From assembly GCA_964465125.1 (NCBI GenBank), contig CAYXIO010000009.1:1-64000 (forward strand): DNA of 64,000 bases, read 5' to 3'. The translations under genes and the position numbers were made by a program. The number at the start of each line of letters is the position of its first letter. Position 1 is the stretch's first letter. Below are positions 47,964-54,892 of the stretch, one piece after another. The notes below the pieces were generated by a model. It was not told where the DNA came from and did not search any database. It worked only from the letters and a program-made list of their open reading frames with translations. Source of the stretch: CAYOHG01 sp964465125 (GTDB taxonomy: Bacteria; Planctomycetota; Phycisphaerae; UBA1845; Fen-1342).

Positions 47964-48923
47964 GTGGCCTTTGCCTGGCAGCGATGCAAGTACGTCGTGT
48001 TCACCATGGCGTTGGCGATCCTCGCCGTCATCGTGATTCAGGCTGAGACGGGCTGCGTCGCCTGGATGGCCCATACGATGATCTCCACACGGCGCGAGGC
48101 GCGCGCCGCCGAGGCGCTTCGTGACGCGGATCCCGAGGAGCTGCGTCGGCGCGGAGTGGCGATGCAGTTTCGCGTCGACGCCGGCCCGCCGCCCGCCTCG
48201 CTGATCGTGTGGGTGGTCGATCCGCCGCAGTTGCCGCCGCGCGGCACGATTCTCTTCGTGCACGGCCTGTCCGATCGCAAAGAGACCATGACGGTCACGG
48301 CGCAGAGCCACGCGGCGCGCGGCTATCGCGGCGTCACGCTGGATCTGCGCGGACAGGGCGAATCGGGCGGGCCGCACCTCGGGTTCGGCGTGCTCGAGTC
48401 GCGCGATCTCTCGCAGGTCATCGACGAGCTCGAACGTCGCGGCTTGCTGGCGGGCAAGCTGGGCGTCTACGGCTGTTCCTACGGGGCGGCGGTCGCCGTG
48501 CAGGTGGCGGGCCGCGACCCGCGCGTCGCCGCGTGCGTGGCCATCTCGCCGTTCTCGTCGATGCGCGAGGTCGTGTTTCAACACGCCCGCAATTGCTGTC
48601 GGCTGGACTTGCTGGCGGGCGCGCGGCGGATCGACGAGGCGATCGCGCTGGCGGGCCGCATCGCGGAGTTTGCTCCGCAGGAGGCGTCGGCACGGGACGC
48701 GGCGGCGACCTCCGCGGCGCACTTCCTGCTCTTCGCCGGCCGGAACGACACGACCGTGCCGTGGCAGCAGACCGACGCGATCGCGCAAGCCGCGCCGCAG
48801 CGCAGCCGGCTGATGCTGGTCGACGGGGAGGATCACACCACGCTCACGCGCGATCGAACGGGCGTCATCTGGCGCGAAGCGACGGGGTGGTTCGATCAGT
48901 GGCTCACACCGTCAGCCCCTTGA
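47964..48923 (+). CDS. Membrane-anchored alpha/beta hydrolase
   Basis: 319 residues. An N-terminal hydrophobic anchor (YVVFTMALAILAVIVIQAE) is followed by an alpha/beta hydrolase: oxyanion region ILFVHGLSDRKE, nucleophile elbow GCSYGA, acid LLFAGRNDTTVPW, and His in VDGEDHTTLT. The substrate is unknown; esterase or peptidase-like members share this layout. I prefer the GTG at 47964, which has GGAGG 7 nt upstream, over the ATG at 48006, which has none. It is divergent from the GT39-like gene. Confidence 0.82.
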   Translation: MAFAWQRCKYVVFTMALAILAVIVIQAETGCVAWMAHTMISTRREARAAEALRDADPEELRRRGVAMQFRVDAGPPPASLIVWVVDPPQLPPRGTILFVHGLSDRKETMTVTAQSHAARGYRGVTLDLRGQGESGGPHLGFGVLESRDLSQVIDELERRGLLAGKLGVYGCSYGAAVAVQVAGRDPRVAACVAISPFSSMREVVFQHARNCCRLDLLAGARRIDEAIALAGRIAEFAPQEASARDAAATSAAHFLLFAGRNDTTVPWQQTDAIAQAAPQRSRLMLVDGEDHTTLTRDRTGVIWREATGWFDQWLTPSAP

Positions 48924-48975
48924 CCCCTCGGCCCGCGTTCCTGCGGGCGGCGCGCTGGCCCCTTCGTCGCTTCGC

Positions 48976-49716
48976 TCACGCATTCAACTTCATCGCCGTC
49001 TGGAGCCGCGCGTCCACGTCGGACCAGTTGACGACGTTTATGAAGGCCTTGATGTAGTCGCTGCGCTTGTTCTGGTAGTGCAGGTAGTAGGCGTGCTCCC
49101 AGACGTCGATCGCGAGCAGCGGGACGACGCCCCAGGCTCCGCAGTTCTGGTGCTTCTCAGCTTGCAGGACGAGCAGCCGCTGGGCCAGCGGCTCGTAGCC
49201 GAGCAGGCCCCAGCCGCTGCCCTGCACCTGCTGCGCGGCGGCCTGGAAGTGCCCGCGGAAGGCGTCCATCGAGCCGAAGTCGCGTTGGATCAGCCCGCCG
49301 ATCTGGCTGTCCGCCGGCGGGTCGCCGCCGCCGTCCTTGCGCATGTTGCTCCAGAAGATGGTGTGCAGCACGTGGCCCGAGAGGTTGAAGGAGAGCGCGT
49401 CGGTCAGCGCGCGCACTTTCTGGATCGACTCGCCGCCTGCCCGGCGGACCTCGGCCAGCTCGGCCAGCGCCGCGTTCGCGCCCTTCACGTATCCCGCGTG
49501 GTGAATGTCGTGATGGAGCTTCATCGTGGCGGTGTCAATGTGCGGCTCGAGGTCGGCGTAGTCGTACGGCAGCGGCGGCAGGCTGTAGGGTCCGTCCGCC
49601 GTCGGATGCGCACCGCCGCCGGCCGCCTGCGCGAGTGCCGCGTCGGCACCCATCACCAGCCATCCGCCGATGGCGGCGGAACCGCTCAGAATCGCTCGTC
49701 GCGTGCATTGGTCCAT
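48976..49716 (-). CDS. Exported iron/manganese superoxide dismutase
   Basis: 246 residues. An N-terminal leader with RRAILSG looks Tat-type, so the enzyme is probably exported and folded before export. The SOD fold follows: PLPYDYADLEPHID, MKLHHDIHHAGYVKG (metal His), GHVLHTIFWSNM (metal His), GSGWGLLGYEP, and VVPLLAIDVWEHAYYLHYQN (metal Asp and His). Fe versus Mn cannot be read. It detoxifies superoxide in the periplasm; the cupin gene sits just upstream on the same strand. Confidence 0.93.
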   Translation of the reverse strand: MDQCTRRAILSGSAAIGGWLVMGADAALAQAAGGGAHPTADGPYSLPPLPYDYADLEPHIDTATMKLHHDIHHAGYVKGANAALAELAEVRRAGGESIQKVRALTDALSFNLSGHVLHTIFWSNMRKDGGGDPPADSQIGGLIQRDFGSMDAFRGHFQAAAQQVQGSGWGLLGYEPLAQRLLVLQAEKHQNCGAWGVVPLLAIDVWEHAYYLHYQNKRSDYIKAFINVVNWSDVDARLQTAMKLNA

Positions 49717-49815
49717 GAATCGATCTCCCGTGGTTCGTTGCGGCGCGGGCGCCCCTTGCGCGGACCGGCAGGTCCGACGCCGGCCGCACGCTCAGCGAAA
49801 CCGTGACACGAGCGG

Positions 49816-50169
49816 CTACTTGCAGCAGTCTTTCGGAGCCGGAATCAGGCAGATGAACTCGAGCTCTCCGGCGCCGGTGTTTCGAAACTGGTGCTTCTCG
49901 TTCGGCGGCACCCAGACGACGTCGCCGGCCTTGACGCGCTGCTCGCCCGCGGCGCACTTGGCGACGCCTTCGCCGTGGAGGATGAGAATCTCGTGCTCGT
50001 AGTCATGCTCGTGGTGCGGCGTGTGTCCACCGGGCGCCACCGCGAAGTGCCGCATGTGGAAATTCGACGCGCCGTCCTGCGGGCCGACCAGCATGCGCAT
50101 CCGGGCGCCTTGCGCCCCCGGCATGGTGACCGGGTTCTGCTCGTGCTCCACAATCGAACGGACTTTCAT
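49816..50169 (-). CDS. Small cupin-domain protein
   Basis: 117 residues from ATG 50169, which has GGAGG 8 nt upstream. A single beta-barrel cupin: GGHTPHHEHDYEHE (metal His-x-His with the Glu) and GDVVWVPPNEKHQFRN (second metal His). Small cupins of this kind bind one metal and can act as dioxygenases, isomerases or sensors; the reaction is unknown. The two C-terminal Cys (KDCCK) are unusual. Its neighbours on the same strand are SOD and ndk. Confidence 0.85.
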   Translation of the reverse strand: MKVRSIVEHEQNPVTMPGAQGARMRMLVGPQDGASNFHMRHFAVAPGGHTPHHEHDYEHEILILHGEGVAKCAAGEQRVKAGDVVWVPPNEKHQFRNTGAGELEFICLIPAPKDCCK

Positions 50170-50254
50170 GGGCGCCTCCTTCAGCAAGCCGATCGAGGTT
50201 TCGGCGGCACGAGCGCCCCCCGGCGCGTCGGTCGCGCCGGCTGGAGGCGCAGGC

Positions 50255-50707
50255 TCAGCCGCTCACGATCCAGGTATCTCCCGCGCGCGCGTACGAGACC
50301 AGCTCCTCGGACTTGAAGAACAGGTTGATCTCGAAGGCGGCAGTCTCCGGCGAATCGCTGGCGTGCACCAGGTTGTACTGCTTGTCGAGGCCGAAATCTC
50401 CCCGGATCGTCCCGGGGGCCGCCTCGCGGCCGTTGGTCGCGCCCAGCAGGTTGCGCACCACGCCGATCGCACCCGGACCCTCCAGCACCGCGACGATCAC
50501 CGGCCCGCTGGTCATGAAGCCGACCAGGTCCTTGTAGAACGGCCGCTCGCGGTGGACCGCATAGTGCTTCTCGACCTGCTCGCGCGGCGACTTCTGGAGC
50601 TTCATCGCGGCCAGCCGAAGCCCCTTGTCCTCGAATCGGGACAGGATTCGCCCGACCAGCATGCGATGCATGCAGTCCGGCTTGAAGATGATCAGCGTGC
50701 GCTCCAT
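50255..50707 (-). CDS. ndk: Nucleoside diphosphate kinase
   Basis: 150 residues, the family's usual length. MERTLIIFKPDCMHRMLVG, PFYKDLVGFMTSGPVIVAVLEG, and the active site NLVHASDSPETAAFEINLFF with its phosphohistidine are present. It transfers the gamma-phosphate between nucleoside di- and triphosphates. I chose ATG 50707, with GGAG 6-7 nt upstream; a longer frame adds unrelated residues. It diverges from the lipoprotein gene at 50795. Confidence 0.95.
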   Translation of the reverse strand: MERTLIIFKPDCMHRMLVGRILSRFEDKGLRLAAMKLQKSPREQVEKHYAVHRERPFYKDLVGFMTSGPVIVAVLEGPGAIGVVRNLLGATNGREAAPGTIRGDFGLDKQYNLVHASDSPETAAFEINLFFKSEELVSYARAGDTWIVSG

Positions 50708-50794
50708 ATTCACTCCGCCAGCGGGCCGCGTTTGATCTTTAACGCGATTGTAGCGAAACTGGCGGGCAAGATCATGCACCCGGAATGAAGCCCC

Positions 50795-51736
50795 ATGAAT
50801 CGAGTCGTCGGCCTGCTTCTGACCGCGCTGCTGCTCGCCACGGGAGGCTGCGCGGCAGCCGGTCGAGCGCTCTCGCCGCCGCAACGCGCCGTCCAGGCGG
50901 CGGCGGAGCCGATCCTCAAGCTCGACCCGCAGGCGGATTGGACGGCGGCGTTCAATCAACTGGTCGAGATCGGCCCGGAAGCGCTCGACTGGCTGATGAT
51001 GCAACCGCCGATGACCCGCCCGGTCGCGCCCGATGATCTGCGGGCGATGGTGCACCATTCGCTGGTCCGGCTGCTCAGTGAGCCGCGCAGCGCACCGAAG
51101 CTGAGCATTCTGTGTCTGGACACGACCGGCGGATTGCTGTCCTTCGAGCCCAAGGTCCGTGGCCGCGCGCTGGGCCCGGTGTATCAGCCGTCGCCGCAAC
51201 CCCCGCGCCGCTGGCACGACCTGTACACCGCGGAATTCGACCACGCGCTGGGCCGCGAGGCCGACGCCGAGCGCGATCGTCGGTCCCTGCTCGACTGGTA
51301 CGGCCAGCGCCGACGCGACCGCCTGGCGGCCTGGGGCGCGACGCGCCTGTCGCCGCGCTTTGAACACGTCGTGCTGCTGCTGCGCCGGCGTCCGGCGAAC
51401 CTCTGGACGTTTGATCCGCACGACGCCGTCACGCTCTGCTCCGCGGCACAATCCGACCCGCCCGCGATGCTCAAGCACAGCACCTACGATTACAACGTCG
51501 TGCGGTCGGCGTGCATCTGGCTGGGTTCCTCCAGCCGCGATCAGCAGCGCATGCAGTTGATCGAGCTGCTGGCGAGCCCGAACGAGACGGTGGCGTACAA
51601 CGCCAGGTTCGCGCTTCAGTTCTGCCCCGATCCGCGTATCCGCGAAGTGCTCGATCGGTATAATCGATCAGAACCTCCGCCGCCGACGCATGAGCCGGAG
51701 CCGCGGGAAGATTCCAAGGCACCGTGGTCGCTTTGA
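50795..51736 (+). CDS. Lipoprotein of unknown function
   Basis: 313 residues with a lipobox (LLATGGC). The body is helical (RAVQAAAEPILKLDPQAD, NQLVEIGPEALDWLM, VHHSLVRLLSE, IELLASPNETVAYNARFALQF), suggestive of HEAT-like or armadillo repeats, and ends in a Pro/Glu-rich tail. I cannot assign a function. It begins 88 bp from ndk on the opposite strand and is followed by another envelope gene on the same strand. Confidence 0.68.
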   Translation: MNRVVGLLLTALLLATGGCAAAGRALSPPQRAVQAAAEPILKLDPQADWTAAFNQLVEIGPEALDWLMMQPPMTRPVAPDDLRAMVHHSLVRLLSEPRSAPKLSILCLDTTGGLLSFEPKVRGRALGPVYQPSPQPPRRWHDLYTAEFDHALGREADAERDRRSLLDWYGQRRRDRLAAWGATRLSPRFEHVVLLLRRRPANLWTFDPHDAVTLCSAAQSDPPAMLKHSTYDYNVVRSACIWLGSSSRDQQRMQLIELLASPNETVAYNARFALQFCPDPRIREVLDRYNRSEPPPPTHEPEPREDSKAPWSL

Positions 51737-51822
51737 CCCGTTCTGAGGCAAGCGGATCGTCCCAACGAGGTCGCGGTCGCGCTCATGCCAGCGCCTGAGC
51801 CGTGCAAGGGAGCGCCGTCTCC

Positions 51823-52533
51823 ATGAGTTGGCTACGGATTGTCGTCGGCGCGGTCGCGCTCGGATTGTCCGCCGCGGGCGCGTCCTACTTCTTCGGCGGT
51901 TTCCAGGTTCGCGAGTTGCAGGAGAAGGTTGGTCGGCTTGAAGACGAGAAGGCCGAGTTGATCGAATACGCGAGGCGGCTCAGCGCGTCGCGGCGCGTCG
52001 CGCAGGTCGAGGCGCTGCATCAGCGCACCGACGGCGACGGCCATGTGGTCACCACCCTGCTCTGGCAGGAGATCGGCAGCAATGGAATCCTGGGCAAGCC
52101 GGTCGCGCTCGAGGCGGTCGGGCGTCAGGTGTACTTCGAAGCGCTCGTGATCAAGTTCGAGCCGCAGTACGTCGGCGCCGGCGACAACGAGCGCGGTGCG
52201 AGTCTGGCGCTCTTCCGTCGGATATTCGGCGATCAGCAGACGCCGCAGTCCGCCGACGAGCTCGATCGCTCATCGCGACCGCCGCTCGATGATCCGCGCG
52301 TCGCGAATCCGTTACACGACCGACTTTGGGAATTGTTCTGGGAGTTGGTGGACGATCCGAAGTTGGCGACGAAGTATGGCGTTCGCGTGGCGCAGTGCGA
52401 GGCGCCGGCGGTTCCTGTTAAACCGGGCGATCTCTGGGAGATTCGCCTGGATGCCGTCGGCAGCCTGAATATCAAGAAGCTAGGCAGCCGAATCATTCCG
52501 GTCGAAGCATCGAGTGCGCAATCCGAGCCGTGA
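51823..52533 (+). CDS. Membrane-anchored coiled-coil protein of unknown function
   Basis: 236 residues. An N-terminal membrane segment (MSWLRIVVGAVALGLSAAG) precedes a short coiled coil (QVRELQEKVGRLEDEKAELIE). The rest is beta-type: VTTLLWQEIGSNGILGKPV, VYFEALVIKFEPQYVGAGD, LWEIRLDAVGSLNIKKLG. I do not recognise the family. The ATG at 51823 has AAGGGA upstream; a longer frame begins 21 bp earlier. It follows the lipoprotein gene on the same strand. Confidence 0.65.
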   Translation: MSWLRIVVGAVALGLSAAGASYFFGGFQVRELQEKVGRLEDEKAELIEYARRLSASRRVAQVEALHQRTDGDGHVVTTLLWQEIGSNGILGKPVALEAVGRQVYFEALVIKFEPQYVGAGDNERGASLALFRRIFGDQQTPQSADELDRSSRPPLDDPRVANPLHDRLWELFWELVDDPKLATKYGVRVAQCEAPAVPVKPGDLWEIRLDAVGSLNIKKLGSRIIPVEASSAQSEP

Positions 52534-53123
52534 TTTTGCGCACCTGCGCGACGAGCGTGCAAAAAAAAGCTCGGGCGGCAGTCAGTGGGCGCCGGGGGGA
52601 AACGCCACATCCGAGCAGGCCGCCCGATGCATTCGTATTGGTGCGGGGGAAGCGGGCTGGCTCCCCCCGGGGCACAACGCGTTTATCGTAGTAGAAGCGT
52701 CCCAGAAAACAACCCAATGATGTGCAAAAACGACAGGCGGGTCGCGAACTGCGCCGCGTCGTGCGCAACCTGTTTCAAGAAGCCATGTTACGTCTAATCT
52801 GGCCCGACAGAAGCGCACCCGGAGGTTTGTCGCGGTTTTGTCCGAGTCGGGCCTGAGAGAATCCCGAGCGACCCAGCGCGACATTGCAACCGCGTCTCAG
52901 TTCATGGGTCCTTCACCGGAAGGCGGCGCCGCGCGGGCTCGCCAAGGGTGAGGCCTTAGGGAATACGCGCCGCCCCAGCGCATTCGCTGCGCTATGCAGA
53001 TCGCCTTTGTCCGCGTTGAGCGCACGCCACGCGAGGAACGCCGTTGGCGCCGTCCTCAGGGCGACTTTCTTCCGCGACGTTGCCAGCGCCGGAACATGTC
53101 GATATCCTACGCAATCCACCGCG
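52534..53123. other. Gene-poor region between the coiled-coil gene and tRNA-Tyr
   Basis: Apart from the candidate small RNA, I see only a long-range inverted repeat (GGCCCGA near 52800 and TCGGGCC near 52850) and no convincing gene in these 590 bp. Confidence 0.45.
52561..52678 (-). ncRNA. Candidate small structured RNA
   Basis: On the minus strand a possible promoter (TTGTTT at 52707-52712, 16-bp spacer, TACGAT at 52685-52690) precedes an 8-bp hairpin (52661-52668 with 52645-52652, loop 8 nt) and then an 8-bp stem (52619-52626 with 52572-52579) followed by eight Us (52561-52568). No open frame explains it. I could not match it to SRP, 6S or other known RNAs by eye. Confidence 0.5.
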
Positions 53124-53207
53124 GGGCGGATGCCCGAGTGGCTAAAGGGGACGGGCTGTAAACCCGTTGGCGTAAAGCCTACGTAGGTTCGAATCCTACT
53201 CCGCCCA
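53124..53207 (+). tRNA. tRNA-Tyr (GUA)
   Basis: 84 nt. Acceptor GGGCGGA pairs with TCCGCCC, the anticodon stem ACGGG/CCCGT holds loop CTGTAAA (anticodon GTA), there is a long variable arm, and the T loop is TTCGAAT. The discriminator base is A. No CCA is encoded. Confidence 0.96.
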
Positions 53208-53411
53208 TCCCAACACTCTCCGTACATGGTAATGGACGCTCACCGTTGCGTTTTCCGCGCGATGGTGCGTCCTTACTGTTTCGGCGTGCGTTCCACGCAG
53301 CGTAACGGCGGCCGCAGCCCGAGCGCTCGACGCTGCGGACGCCGATCGGTAGAGTGCGCAGCTCAGCGGGCGTGCCGTGGCCGATCGTTCATTCAGCAGT
53401 CGAGGTGACTC

Positions 53412-54794
53412 ATGCGCGATGCTTCTAGCGCCGGTGGAAACTCCCATTCTCCTGCCGGCAGTGATGTCAGCCGCGGCGGTGAGCTTTCCCGCCGACGGTT
53501 TGTTCAATCCGCCGCCACGGTCGGGGCCGGGCTGATGATGGGCGTTCACGTGCTTGGACAGGAAGCGGCCGGCGGCGCCAAGGACGAAGTCGCCGTGGCG
53601 ATGATCGGCATCGGCAGCCAGGGCTACAACCTGCTGAACAACTGTCTGAAGATCCCCGGCGTCCGCTTTGTGGCGGTGTGCGATATCTGGCCGTTCTGGC
53701 AGAAGCGCGCCGTCAACGTGCTGGGCAAGTACGACCAGAAGGTCAGCGCCTACGTCGACTACGAGGAAATGCTCGCCAAGGAGAAGCACCTCGACGCGGT
53801 GATCATTGCCACGCCCGACTTCTGGCACTCGCCGCACGCGGTGGCCTGCCTGAAGGCTGGCAAGCACGTCTACTGCGAGAAGGAGATGTCGAACACGCTG
53901 GAAGGCGCGCAGGCGATGGTGCGAGCGGCCCGCGAGACCGGCAAGCTGTTGCAGATCGGCCACCAGCGCCGCAGCAACCCGCGCTATGGCCACGCCATCA
54001 AGCTGATCGAGGACGACAAGATCCTCGGCCGAATCACGCACTGCTACGGTCAGTGGAATCGCTCGCGGCTGCTGGAGGGCGAGTGGCCCAAGGAGCAGGA
54101 GATCGATCCCGCCACGCTCAGCAAGTACGGTTTCGCCAACATGCACCAGCATCGCAACTGGCGCTGGTACCGGCACCTTTCGGGCGGGCCGATGTGCGAC
54201 CTGGGCTCGCACCAGGTCGACGTGTTCAGTTGGATTCTCAAGGCGAATCCGAAGTCGGTGATGGCCAGCGGCGGCACGGACTATTACAAGTCCGAGTGGT
54301 ATGACAACGTCATGTCGATCTACGAATACGACACTCCCGCCGGCGTTGTCCGAGCCTACTACCAGGTGCTGAACACGACCGGCCACGGCGGCTTCTACGA
54401 GACCTTCATGGGCGACCAGGGCTCGATGGTCATTTCGGAGGACACGCGCATCGGCGAGTTCTTCCGTGAGCCGACCGCCAAGCGCCGCGAGTGGGAAGCG
54501 GAGTCCGAGACCACCGAGAAGAACGGTCAGCAGGCGTTCGAGCTGAAGATCGGCGAGACGCTTGACCCCTCGGGTCAGCCTACCGCCGAGGGCCAGAAGC
54601 TGCTCGAAGAGAGCAAGAAGCCCGGTCATCAGCTTCACCTGGAGAACTTCTTCAGCGCGGTCCGAACCGGCTCGCCGCTCTCGTGCCCGGCGGAGGCAGC
54701 CTACGAGACCTGCGTGGCGGTGATGAAAGCCAACGAGGCGGTGGCTGAGGGCAAGCGGCTCGAGTTCAAGCCGGACGACTTCAAGGTCGCGTAG
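53412..54794 (+). CDS. Tat-exported Gfo/Idh/MocA-family oxidoreductase
   Basis: 460 residues. A twin-arginine leader (SRRRFVQSAATVGAGLMMG) precedes the NAD(P)-binding fold: VAMIGIGSQGYNLLNN, FVAVCDIWPF, AVIIATPDFWHSPHAV, and the hallmark GKHVYCEKEMSNTLEGAQ. The C-terminal domain has RNWRWYRHLSGGPMCDLGSHQVDVF with the probable catalytic residues. Planctomycetes carry many such exported sugar-related oxidoreductases. The substrate is unknown. It starts 204 bp after tRNA-Tyr and precedes the multihaem protein on the same strand. Confidence 0.92.
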   Translation: MRDASSAGGNSHSPAGSDVSRGGELSRRRFVQSAATVGAGLMMGVHVLGQEAAGGAKDEVAVAMIGIGSQGYNLLNNCLKIPGVRFVAVCDIWPFWQKRAVNVLGKYDQKVSAYVDYEEMLAKEKHLDAVIIATPDFWHSPHAVACLKAGKHVYCEKEMSNTLEGAQAMVRAARETGKLLQIGHQRRSNPRYGHAIKLIEDDKILGRITHCYGQWNRSRLLEGEWPKEQEIDPATLSKYGFANMHQHRNWRWYRHLSGGPMCDLGSHQVDVFSWILKANPKSVMASGGTDYYKSEWYDNVMSIYEYDTPAGVVRAYYQVLNTTGHGGFYETFMGDQGSMVISEDTRIGEFFREPTAKRREWEAESETTEKNGQQAFELKIGETLDPSGQPTAEGQKLLEESKKPGHQLHLENFFSAVRTGSPLSCPAEAAYETCVAVMKANEAVAEGKRLEFKPDDFKVA

Positions 54795-54892
54795 TCAGCG
54801 CGCGGAGAAGCGCCCCAATCGATCGCCCGGAAACGTTGCCGGTCGGAGCGAGTTGGCCGCGCTGTCGATCGGGCAAGAGTCCACACCATCGA

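Noticed and set aside
52561..52678. SRP RNA or 6S RNA
   Set aside because: The conserved SRP apical motif (GGAAG-type loop) is not present and the fold lacks the 6S bubble; I left it as unclassified.
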